Source: Mariprofundaceae bacterium (GTDB lineage Bacteria; Pseudomonadota; Zetaproteobacteria; Mariprofundales; Mariprofundaceae). From it: a stretch of DNA of 5,527 bases. A model generated the notes under the pieces. It saw only the letters and a list, made by a program, of their open reading frames with translations, was not told the DNA's origin and did no database searches. Each line of letters opens with the position of its first letter. The first letter of the stretch is position 1. A program made the translations under genes and the position numbers. Below are positions 1-5,162 of this stretch, piece after piece. Location of the stretch: NCBI GenBank assembly GCA_030950865.1, contig JAUZQR010000324.1:1-5527 (forward strand). The letters are read 5' to 3'.

Positions 1-147
1 TTTATTGAGCATGTGCCTTCGGAAATTGATCCAGTATCGGTGGCATGGATTGTGCTCATTAGTTTGTTGATGGGAGTCTTGGCAACATTTTATCCAGCTT
101 GGCGTGCTGCCAATGTGCCGCCAGCTGATGCGTTGAGGTATGAGTAA
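1..147 (+). CDS. Lipoprotein-releasing ABC transporter permease (LolC/LolE family), C-terminal end only
   Basis: Frame 1 is open from the window edge to TAA at 145-147 and gives 48 residues. It holds one hydrophobic helix (about residues 13-31) followed by YPAWRAANVPPADALRYE. The pattern 'YPA..AA...P..ALRYE' is the typical end of LolC/LolE and related FtsX/MacB-type permeases, where the last transmembrane helix leads into a short cytoplasmic tail. With LolD, such permeases extract lipoproteins from the inner membrane and pass them to LolA. The lolD gene at 1367 supports this reading over a MacB-type exporter. The start, periplasmic domain and first helices lie outside the window, so LolC, LolE or a single merged LolC/E cannot be told apart. 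The next gene's ATG follows the stop directly, so the genes are surely co-transcribed. Confidence 0.85.
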   Translation, partial: FIEHVPSEIDPVSVAWIVLISLLMGVLATFYPAWRAANVPPADALRYE

Positions 148-1365
148 ATGTCTACAGAAAAATTGCGCAATAAAGCAAAAAAGGCATTGCTGGATGGCAA
201 ATACCCTAAAGCATTGGAATTTTTTGAAACGTTACACAAAGCTGAACCGAATGACTTACGAACGCATGTTAAATTGGCGGAATTGCGCGAGAAAACAGGT
301 GACTCTGCTGGCGCAGTAAAAGATTATATTATGATTGCAAAGTCTTATGCTGAACAGGGTTTTGTCGTTCAGGCAATTGCGATTAATAAGATTATTTTGA
401 GAATTGACCCAGAACAAACAGAGGTTCAGGAACGCTTGAAAGAACTTTCTTCAGAGCGTGGTGATAATTGGGCTGTTTCTACCATTGCACCTGGAGATAA
501 TATCCAGGCGAATGATGTGAATCTGAATAAAAAAGCGAAGTTAAACGTTCAGCGCACACCGTTATTGGCGGACTTGTCGGGTGATGAGCTTGAATCATTT
601 ATGGATTCATTGACGTTGAAAACCTTTGCTGCTGATGAGCATATTTATGAGTACGGTGTCGAAAGTGATTGTTTGTATTTGATTGGTATGGGCTCTGTAC
701 GCTTAAAGATACAGCTCTCATCAGGCAATAAACGTGTTTTTTCTAGGTTGTCTGAGGGCGACTTCTTTGGTGAGCATGCATTTATGTCACGCACGGCTCA
801 TACAGATGTAGCGGTTGCAGAAACGGAAGTTAGTTTGCTTATGATTGACCGTGCTACATTTGATGTTTGGGTTGAGAAATATGCAAAAATAAAGGAAACA
901 GTGGAGAGCTTTTATCGCCAACGCGTGCTAGACCGTGTGTTAGCTATGACACCTGTTTTTGAGGCAGTCCCAGAGGATGCTCGCATGGCATTGGGCAGCA
1001 AGTTTAATATACGTTCATTTGTGGCAGGGGATATTGTCGTACAAGAAGGTGCTCCAGGGAACAGTTTCTTTTTGATACGTTCAGGTCATGTTGAGGTATC
1101 AACCAATGATATTAAAAATGATGCCCAGCAGATAGCGCTAGGTGTTATGGGCGAAGGCGCATTTTTTGGGGAAGTGGCTTTATTAACGGATAAACCTAGA
1201 ACGGCGACAGTTGTGGCAAAAGATGCATTGGAGTTAATGGAGCTAACCAGAGAAGATTTTAATGCGATTACGCTTGAATATCCATCTGTAAGAAATGTCG
1301 TAGAACTGTATCAAAAGAAACGTGTGCAAGACACCATCAAAACACTGATGCAGCGAGGGGATTGA
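148..1365 (+). CDS. TPR-like + tandem cyclic-nucleotide-binding domain protein, function unknown
   Basis: 405 residues. Residues 3-100 form helical pairs resembling two to three TPR repeats (for example 'LLDGKYPKALEFFETLHKAEPND' spread over about 14-36), suggesting a protein-protein interaction module. Two CNB domains follow, at about 138-245 and 268-380. The second has a standard phosphate-binding cassette, FFGEVALLTDKPRTATV (339-355), with Glu342 and Arg351. In the first (FFGEHAFMSRTAHTDVAV, 206-223) the Glu (209) is kept but the Arg position is His218, so ligand binding there is doubtful. No helix-turn-helix follows the CNB domains, so this is not a Crp/Fnr-type transcription factor. I see no signal peptide or membrane helix, so it is probably cytosolic. 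The ATG touches the permease stop, and GAGGT at 135-139 is a good ribosome site. lolD begins one base after its stop. A regulator or partner of lipoprotein export is inference from position only; ligand (cAMP, cGMP or none) is unknown. Confidence 0.85.
   Translation: MSTEKLRNKAKKALLDGKYPKALEFFETLHKAEPNDLRTHVKLAELREKTGDSAGAVKDYIMIAKSYAEQGFVVQAIAINKIILRIDPEQTEVQERLKELSSERGDNWAVSTIAPGDNIQANDVNLNKKAKLNVQRTPLLADLSGDELESFMDSLTLKTFAADEHIYEYGVESDCLYLIGMGSVRLKIQLSSGNKRVFSRLSEGDFFGEHAFMSRTAHTDVAVAETEVSLLMIDRATFDVWVEKYAKIKETVESFYRQRVLDRVLAMTPVFEAVPEDARMALGSKFNIRSFVAGDIVVQEGAPGNSFFLIRSGHVEVSTNDIKNDAQQIALGVMGEGAFFGEVALLTDKPRTATVVAKDALELMELTREDFNAITLEYPSVRNVVELYQKKRVQDTIKTLMQRGD
1355..1360 (+). promoter_or_regulatory. 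Ribosome binding site deciding the TTG start of lolD
   Basis: GAGGGG lies inside the last codons of the CNB gene, six bases before TTG at 1367. It supports the unusual TTG start and implies that translation of lolD is coupled to that of the CNB gene, whose stop TGA (1363-1365) sits between this site and the start. Confidence 0.6.
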
Positions 1366-1366
1366 T

Positions 1367-2059
1367 TTGCCAGATTCTGTGCAGGATGTGTTACTTAAGG
1401 TTACAGGTCTTAGTAAATCTTATTATGGTTCATCAGGAACTTTGAATATACTTCATCATGTGGATTTTGTTGTGCACCGAGGTGAATTTCTAGCAGTTGT
1501 GGGTGAATCGGGTACGGGTAAAAGTACATTATTACAAATTTTAGGAACATTGGATGACCCTGATGAGGGCGATGCTTATTTGGCTGGGCAATCACTTTTT
1601 ACTTTAAGTCAGGGTGAGCGAGCACGTTTGCGCAATCAGTCTATTGGTTTTGTTTACCAAGCACATCATCTCATTCCCGAATTAAATGCTTTAGAAAATG
1701 TTATGTTACCTTTGCTTGTTCGGGGCGAAAAAAAACATGAAGCAGAGAAAACCTCTATTGATTTATTGCAACGTTTAGGTTTGAAAGATCGTTTGTCGCA
1801 TGTGCCTTCAAAGCTATCGGGAGGTGAAGCGCAACGTGTTGCCGTAGCGCGTGCTTTGGTAGGAAAACCGAGTTTATTGCTGGTTGATGAGCCGACTGGA
1901 AATCTAGATGAGATGACTGCGCAAAGTGTTTTTCAGGCGATGCAGTCATTGTGTCAGCAGGAAGGGACTGCTGTGGTTATGGTAACGCATAGCATGGCTT
2001 TGGCAGGGCTGGTTGACCGTGTATTGTGCTTAAAGAAGGGAAAGCTTATTCCTGCCTAA
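1367..2059 (+). CDS. lolD: Lipoprotein-releasing system ATP-binding protein LolD
   Basis: 230 residues, the usual length for LolD. All ABC ATPase motifs are present: Walker A GESGTGKST (46-54), Q-loop Gln98, signature LSGGE (150-154), Walker B LLLVDEP (170-176), D-loop GNLD (178-181) and switch His208. The stretch GFVYQAHHLIPELNALENV (94-112) and the ending typical of the LolD/MacB/FtsE group place it in this subfamily; in LolD this region contacts the permease coupling helices. It would sit on the cytoplasmic face of the inner membrane and power transfer of outer-membrane lipoproteins to LolA. The start is TTG, one base after the CNB stop, with GAGGGG six bases upstream. The permease at the window start is its likely partner, separated by the CNB gene. 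MacB or FtsE ATPases are the main alternatives; the LolC/E-like tail upstream argues against them. Confidence 0.92.
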   Translation: MPDSVQDVLLKVTGLSKSYYGSSGTLNILHHVDFVVHRGEFLAVVGESGTGKSTLLQILGTLDDPDEGDAYLAGQSLFTLSQGERARLRNQSIGFVYQAHHLIPELNALENVMLPLLVRGEKKHEAEKTSIDLLQRLGLKDRLSHVPSKLSGGEAQRVAVARALVGKPSLLLVDEPTGNLDEMTAQSVFQAMQSLCQQEGTAVVMVTHSMALAGLVDRVLCLKKGKLIPA

Positions 2060-2071
2060 GTGAATTTCTTT

Positions 2072-2099
2072 TTGACGAAACACATAGTTCTGCTATGCT
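2072..2099 (+). promoter_or_regulatory. Sigma70-type promoter for ihfA-merR-tRNA-Pro
   Basis: TTGACG (2072-2077), a 16-base spacer and TATGCT (2094-2099) match a housekeeping promoter well. A TG one base upstream of the -10 box (2091-2092) makes it an extended -10. Transcription would start near 2106 and give a leader of about 66 bases before the ihfA GTG. The leader carries a long T-rich run (about 2138-2155). I see no terminator between the lolD stop at 2059 and this promoter, so read-through from lolD is also possible. Confidence 0.6.
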
Positions 2100-2162
2100 C
2101 CCTAATGTTGTTTCTTGGATATGGGTTCAACTACGTGTTTTTTTTATTTTTTTACTATTAAA

Positions 2163-2167
2163 GAGGG
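2163..2167 (+). promoter_or_regulatory. Ribosome binding site fixing the GTG start of ihfA
   Basis: GAGGG lies four bases before GTG 2172. The upstream in-frame starts (TTG 2115, ATG 2121) have no such site and would add residues that IHF-alpha proteins lack, so this site decides the start. Confidence 0.6.
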
Positions 2168-2171
2168 CGAT

Positions 2172-2456
2172 GTGACGAAGGCTGAGATTGCTAATATAAT
2201 TTATGAACGGATTGGGCTTTCCAAAAAGGAATCAGCGCAAATTGTTGAGACAGTTCTAAATGAAATGAAGCAGGCGCTTGAAGCGGGTGAGGATGTCAAA
2301 CTATCTGGTTTTGGGCACTTTATGATTCGTGAAAAGCACGCGCGCCGTGGTCGCAACCCTAAGACTGGTGAAGATATTACCATTGAGCCACGCCGCGTAG
2401 TAACCTTTCGTGCTAGCCAATTATTAAAAGAGAAATTGCTTGAAGGTGGTGAGTGA
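2172..2456 (+). CDS. ihfA: Integration host factor subunit alpha
   Basis: 94 residues from GTG, a normal length for IHF-alpha. It is a DNA-bending nucleoid protein that works as a heterodimer with IHF-beta. It opens with TKAEIANIIYERIGLSKKE, matching the family N-terminus. The DNA-binding arm carries GRNPKTGE (60-67) with the intercalating Pro63, and KLSGFGHF (43-50) plus RRVVTFRASQLLK (74-86) favour the alpha subunit over beta or HU. Reading from TTG 2115 would add 19 residues that the family lacks and that include FYFF from the T-rich leader. Its own promoter lies at 2072-2099. The stop overlaps the merR start by four bases. In many gamma- and betaproteobacteria ihfA follows pheT; here pheT is absent and lolD lies upstream. 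Confidence 0.95.
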   Translation: MTKAEIANIIYERIGLSKKESAQIVETVLNEMKQALEAGEDVKLSGFGHFMIREKHARRGRNPKTGEDITIEPRRVVTFRASQLLKEKLLEGGE

Positions 2457-2830
2457 GTACATCTGCTAAGCAATTGCAACATGCTGGTGTTTCTGTCCCA
2501 GAGTTGCCCGATAAACTTTTTTTCTCCATTCGTGAAGTAAGTGAATTATGTTCCATTGAACCGCATGTTTTGCGTTATTGGGAAACTGAATTTAAACATA
2601 TTCGACCTGTTAAAAAGAGTGGAAACCGCCGTTTTTATCGGCATCGTGATGTGTATGCGGTATTACAAATTAAACACCTTCTGTATGATTTAAACTTTAC
2701 CATTCGCGGCGCTAAAAAGCGTCTGATGTCTGGTGATTTGAACGATATTGTTGAGCAACAAGATGTGCAAACGTCATTGCGTATGATTCGTGAGGAACTA
2801 CTCTCTGCCTTAGATCTTTTGGCAGATTAA
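2453..2830 (+). CDS. Short MerR-family transcriptional regulator downstream of ihfA
   Basis: 125 residues with a GTG start whose codon overlaps the ihfA stop (GTGA). An in-frame stop at 2450-2452 rules out a longer protein, and AAGG (2443-2446) is the ribosome site. The MerR winged helix spans about 22-91: [22 protein letters not shown] (23-44) is the helix-turn-helix, and [10 protein letters not shown] (58-67) is the wing. The rest (about 95-125) is a short helix able to form the antiparallel dimer coil. It has no C-terminal effector domain and no cysteine cluster for metal binding; the only Cys (33) is within the helix-turn-helix. Proteins of this type are conserved beside ihfA and tRNA-Pro in many proteobacteria, but their targets and ligand are, as far as I know, undefined. 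Translational coupling with ihfA suggests roughly equal expression. Confidence 0.9.
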   Translation: MSTSAKQLQHAGVSVPELPDKLFFSIREVSELCSIEPHVLRYWETEFKHIRPVKKSGNRRFYRHRDVYAVLQIKHLLYDLNFTIRGAKKRLMSGDLNDIVEQQDVQTSLRMIREELLSALDLLAD

Positions 2831-2849
2831 TCTAAAAACATTGAATAAG

Positions 2850-2926
2850 CGGGACGTAGCGCAGCCTGGTAGCGCACTACACTGGGGGTGTAGTGGTCGG
2901 AGGTTCAAATCCTCTCGTCCCGACCA
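2850..2926 (+). tRNA. tRNA-Pro, anticodon GGG, with encoded CCA
   Basis: A complete 77-base cloverleaf. The acceptor stem is CGGGACG (2850-2856) with CGTCCCG (2916-2922), followed by discriminator A and encoded CCA (2924-2926). The D stem is GCGC/GCGC (2859-2862, 2872-2875). The anticodon stem CTACA/TGTAG (2877-2881, 2889-2893) holds loop CTGGGGG with anticodon GGG at 2884-2886. The T arm GGAGG-TTCAAAT-CCTCT (2899-2915) contains one G-U pair. It reads CCC and CCU proline codons. It lies 19 bases after the merR stop with no room for its own strong promoter, so it is probably processed from the ihfA-merR transcript. Confidence 0.97.
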
Positions 2927-2941
2927 ATCCTTTGTTTATGA

Positions 2942-2971
2942 AAAACTCATTTCTTTCAATGCTTGAGTTTT
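2942..2971 (+). terminator. Weak inverted repeat between tRNA-Pro and pcm, possible terminator
   Basis: AAAACTCA (2942-2949) and TGAGTTTT (2964-2971) form a perfect 8-bp stem around a 14-base loop. The stem is AT-rich, the loop is long, and the four Ts belong to the stem, so termination would be weak. It ends one base before the pcm ATG (2973). It could instead be a processing or translation-control hairpin, or chance. Confidence 0.3.
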
Positions 2972-2972
2972 A

Positions 2973-3629
2973 ATGAACCAAAACCGCCGATTATTATCTT
3001 TTGAACGACCTCGCCGTCGTATGATTGAGGATCAGTTAATACCTGCGGGTATTTCTGATGCCCGTGTTTTACAAGCCATGAACATTGTCCCAAGACATCT
3101 GTTTGTTGATGATGCATTGCGTAGCCATGCTTATCAGGATTCCTCCTTACCCATTGGTGAAGGTCAGACCATCTCGCAGCCTTTTATGGTGGCTAGAATG
3201 TCTGAATTATTGGCTCTTGAAGGGCATGAACGCGTGTTGGAAATTGGTACTGGCTGCGGTTATCAAACAGCCGTATTATCTTGTTTATGTCGGCGGGTTT
3301 ACAGTATTGAGCGTGTTGCAGCTCTGCATGAAAAAGCACGCAAGAATTTGCGTCAGGCTCATCATGCCAATGTCATGCTCAAATGTGGGGATGGTTTACT
3401 CGGTTGGGAGGAATATGCACCCTTTGACGCGATTATGGTGACTGCGGGAGGGTTTGCCTCTGATGTTTGGATAAATCAGTTGTGTGAAGGTGGTGTGTTG
3501 TTAATGCCTGAAGGAGAGAAAGGTTCGCATCGTTTGGTGCGCCGCAGGAAATTGGCTGAAGGCATTGAGGAAGAATATTTTGATGCCTGTACGTTTGTAC
3601 CATTATTGAAAGGAGAGTTGCGCCGTTGA
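2973..3629 (+). CDS. pcm: Protein-L-isoaspartate O-methyltransferase
   Basis: 218 residues, slightly longer than the E. coli enzyme (about 208). It transfers methyl from S-adenosylmethionine to isoaspartyl residues in aged proteins, starting their repair in the cytosol. Visible motifs are GEGQTISQPFMVARM (62-76), the SAM-binding motif VLEIGTGCGYQT (88-99), GDG (139-141), PFDAIMVTA (150-158) and the C-terminal FVPLLKGEL (208-216). After VTA the usual 'A-P-P...P' is replaced by GGFASDVW (159-166), a local divergence. No clear Shine-Dalgarno precedes ATG 2973, only GAG at 2966-2968. The later in-frame ATG 3021 also lacks one and would cut into the family's N-terminal helix, so I keep 2973. The usual upstream partner surE is absent. 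The stop overlaps the yqaA start. Interior overlapping frames look like shadows. Confidence 0.93.
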   Translation: MNQNRRLLSFERPRRRMIEDQLIPAGISDARVLQAMNIVPRHLFVDDALRSHAYQDSSLPIGEGQTISQPFMVARMSELLALEGHERVLEIGTGCGYQTAVLSCLCRRVYSIERVAALHEKARKNLRQAHHANVMLKCGDGLLGWEEYAPFDAIMVTAGGFASDVWINQLCEGGVLLMPEGEKGSHRLVRRRKLAEGIEEEYFDACTFVPLLKGELRR

Positions 3630-4243
3630 TAGAATCAGAATTACCTGCGGTTAAAGAATCATGGTTGCGTCGTGCTTATCACTGGACGTTGGCTTGGGCT
3701 GAACACCCACAAGCCAAGTGGGCATTGTTTTTGATTGCTTTGATTGAAGCCAGTGTGTTTCCCATTCCGCCAGATATTTTACTGTTGGCATTGGCACTGG
3801 GTAGACCTGACCTTGCGCTTCGTTTTGCAGCTATTTGTACGGCAGGTTCGACGGTGGGCGCTATATTGGGTTATGCCATAGGTTTGTTATTGTTTGCCAG
3901 TGTTGCAGAGCCTGTTTTACAATTTTATGGTGTGATAGAGCAGTTTCATGCGGTGGAAGGCTTATTCCTTGAATGGGGCTTGTTATTGGTATTGATTGCA
4001 GGTTTTTCGCCTATCCCATTTAAGGTTATTACGATTGCAGCAGGAGCATTTGGATTACCATTTATTGGTTTTGTATTTGCGGCTCTTTTATCGCGTGGCG
4101 CACGGTTCTTTTTAGAAGGTGGGCTTTTACGTTGGGGTGGTGATAGTTTAAGGGCTTGGGTTGAAAAATACTTCGAGTGGGCAACCTTGGCTGTGGGTAT
4201 ACTGGTTGTTTTGGGCTTTTTAGGGTTATGGCTACTAAGTTAA
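3626..4243 (+). CDS. yqaA: YqaA/DedA-like (VTT domain) inner-membrane protein
   Basis: 205 residues. The start is TTG overlapping the pcm stop (TTGA), with a strong AAAGGAGAG at 3609-3617 ten bases upstream. After an amphipathic N-terminus come hydrophobic stretches at about 32-58, 65-95, 117-128, 134-156 and 185-204. DedA/VTT hallmarks are EASVFPIPPD (41-50), GFSPIPFKVITIAAG (126-140) and SRGARFF (156-162), corresponding to the re-entrant loops and conserved Arg. The broader DedA superfamily includes lipid-carrier flippases, but this YqaA branch has no settled function, so I assign none. A YqaA-type gene between pcm and nlpD is found in several gammaproteobacteria. Its last 16 bases overlap the nlpD start, so pcm, yqaA and nlpD form one translationally linked unit. 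Confidence 0.85.
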   Translation: MIESELPAVKESWLRRAYHWTLAWAEHPQAKWALFLIALIEASVFPIPPDILLLALALGRPDLALRFAAICTAGSTVGAILGYAIGLLLFASVAEPVLQFYGVIEQFHAVEGLFLEWGLLLVLIAGFSPIPFKVITIAAGAFGLPFIGFVFAALLSRGARFFLEGGLLRWGGDSLRAWVEKYFEWATLAVGILVVLGFLGLWLLS

Positions 4244-5001
4244 AGTATTTTTCTTTGGCTCTCTTTGTTCTGATGCTTTCAGGCTGTTTCAAAACAGAGC
4301 TGCCTATTTACAGTCAATCGCATCATAAAAGCGTAAGCCATGGCTCATATGCTTCAACCTACAAGGTTCGTGCTAAGGATACGTTGTACAGTATTGGTCG
4401 CCGTTTTGGAGTGAATTACAAAACCTTGGCAAGAAATAATCATATTCGTTCACCCTATACGATATATGCAGGGCAAAGAATTTATTTAAAAGGTGTTGCG
4501 CCACGTTCGCGGACTTTGCCAGTAGCCAAACATCAATATAAACCCAAGCGGATTAAAAAAGTATCGAAAAAGAAATACAAAACCCATAAGGCAAAAAGAA
4601 CGACAAGAAGAAGTACAAAAGCATCACGTTTGCGCTGGCCTGTGAAAGGTGTGCTGACCAGTCGCTTTGGTCGACGCGGAAGTCGCATGCATGATGGTAT
4701 AGATATTGGTGCAAAAGAAGGCACTCCAGTTCATGCCGCAGCAGCAGGGGAAGTGGTTTACTCAGATCACCGACTCTCTGGTTATGGGCGTTTGATTATT
4801 ATTCGTCATAGACATGATTTATTTACCGCTTATGCACACAATCAACGCAACCTTGTCCGCAAAGGTGATAAGGTTAAAACAGGCGATGTGATTGCCCGTG
4901 TCGGTCATACGGGGCGTGCAACTGGACCACATTTACATTTTGAAGTGAGACGAGGTCCTACGCCTGTGGATCCATTGTCGTATTTGCCTAGAAAACGTTA
5001 G
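4228..5001 (+). CDS. nlpD: NlpD-type lipoprotein: LysM + M23/LytM domain
   Basis: 257 residues from ATG 4228. A reading from GTG 4177 would put 17 extra residues before a perfect signal sequence. The signal peptide (1-19) ends in lipobox LSG-Cys20, and Phe at +2 fits an outer-membrane lipoprotein. LysM (about 45-88, YKVRAKDTLYSIGRRFGV) binds peptidoglycan. A very basic linker (101-136) with 18 Lys/Arg and no acidic residue follows. The LytM domain (137-255) keeps His155, Asp159, His204, His235 and His237 (HDGID, AYAH, GPHLHFE). E. coli NlpD lacks part of this set and only activates amidase AmiC, so this protein may itself cut peptidoglycan or be a hybrid. Role: septal peptidoglycan splitting during cell separation. 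The ribosome site is poor (AGGG at 4222-4225, two bases from ATG), consistent with coupling to yqaA. rpoS follows after 161 bases. Confidence 0.93.
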   Translation: MATKLKYFSLALFVLMLSGCFKTELPIYSQSHHKSVSHGSYASTYKVRAKDTLYSIGRRFGVNYKTLARNNHIRSPYTIYAGQRIYLKGVAPRSRTLPVAKHQYKPKRIKKVSKKKYKTHKAKRTTRRSTKASRLRWPVKGVLTSRFGRRGSRMHDGIDIGAKEGTPVHAAAAGEVVYSDHRLSGYGRLIIIRHRHDLFTAYAHNQRNLVRKGDKVKTGDVIARVGHTGRATGPHLHFEVRRGPTPVDPLSYLPRKR

Positions 5002-5030
5002 TTATCTTCCAATAGCGTCATTTTATTTGT

Positions 5031-5060
5031 TTGATTTAAAAGAATTCTTACCCCTATAGC
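5031..5060 (+). promoter_or_regulatory. Candidate promoter upstream of rpoS
   Basis: TTGATT (5031-5036), an 18-base spacer and TATAGC (5055-5060) form a moderate sigma70-like match. The start would fall near 5067, inside the inverted repeat at 5059-5070. A weaker alternative is TTGATA (5085-5090), 17 bases, TACGTT (5108-5113). In E. coli the main rpoS promoter lies inside nlpD, so other promoters may exist that I did not recognise. Confidence 0.35.
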
Positions 5061-5070
5061 ATATTTATGC
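5059..5070. repeat. 12-bp inverted repeat in the rpoS leader region
   Basis: GCATA-TT-TATGC is a perfect palindrome with a two-base centre. It overlaps the end of the candidate -10 box and the predicted start site, the position of a repressor operator. AT-rich palindromes this short also occur by chance. Confidence 0.4.
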
Positions 5071-5101
5071 GATATGCGCTAGGTTTGATATGCATTAGCT
5101 T
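5071..5101. repeat. Tandem direct repeat with 16-base period upstream of rpoS
   Basis: GATATGCGCTAGGTT (5071-5085) and GATATGCATTAGCTT (5087-5101) agree at 12 of 15 positions, with the first seven identical. With one base between them the period is 16. TATGC also occurs just before, in the palindrome at 5059-5070. The repeat could be a tandem binding site for a regulator, or a chance duplication. Confidence 0.45.
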
Positions 5102-5122
5102 ACTGCATACGTTGGGGGCTTT

Positions 5123-5133
5123 GTCAATTTGAC
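5123..5133. repeat. 11-bp inverted repeat in the rpoS leader
   Basis: GTCAA-T-TTGAC is a perfect palindrome around one central base, 29 bases before the rpoS start. It may be a protein site. A hairpin is not possible with a one-base loop, so any role would be at DNA level. Confidence 0.35.
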
Positions 5134-5140
5134 TCCGCGT

Positions 5141-5158
5141 ATGAGAGGGAGGGGGTAG
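5141..5158 (+). other. Five-codon mini-ORF over the rpoS ribosome binding site
   Basis: ATG AGA GGG AGG GGG TAG would encode MRGRG and stops four bases before the rpoS ATG. Its codons are themselves the purine-rich rpoS ribosome site, so it may be chance. If translated it would place ribosomes on that site and could affect rpoS initiation. Confidence 0.2.
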
Positions 5159-5162
5159 GTAA

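Noticed and set aside
148..1365. Crp/Fnr-type transcription factor
   Set aside because: CNB domains are present, but there is no C-terminal helix-turn-helix; the protein ends in a short helix.
2127..2140. IHF-like site upstream of ihfA
   Set aside because: TTCAA-CTAC-GTG differs from the consensus core in two key positions; too weak to call.
2115..2171. Longer ihfA reading from TTG 2115 or ATG 2121
   Set aside because: The extra residues come from the T-rich leader, match nothing in IHF-alpha, lack a ribosome site, and begin only about 10-15 bases after the predicted transcription start.
2850..2972. Integration (att) site at tRNA-Pro
   Set aside because: No integrase and no repeat of the tRNA 3' end is visible; the downstream genes are core genes.
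3085..3441. 118-residue open frame inside pcm, same strand
   Set aside because: It lies wholly within pcm in another frame, has no family features, and pcm has clear motifs across the span.
4177..4227. Longer nlpD reading from GTG 4177
   Set aside because: It would bury the lipoprotein signal sequence 17 residues inside the protein. ATG 4228 gives a normal 19-residue signal peptide ahead of the lipobox Cys.
1410..4724. Minus-strand open frames (1410-1595, 1755-1949, 2201-2482, 4062-4292, 4533-4724)
   Set aside because: All are antisense to well-supported genes, have low-complexity or feature-free products, and lack supporting ribosome sites or family motifs.
5002..5030. Terminator after nlpD
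   Set aside because: There is a T-rich stretch near 5021-5032 but no stable hairpin before it.
5120..5134. FNR or CRP site at the palindrome before rpoS
   Set aside because: GTCAA-T-TTGAC has the wrong spacing and half-sites for FNR (TTGAT-N4-ATCAA) or CRP (TGTGA-N6-TCACA).
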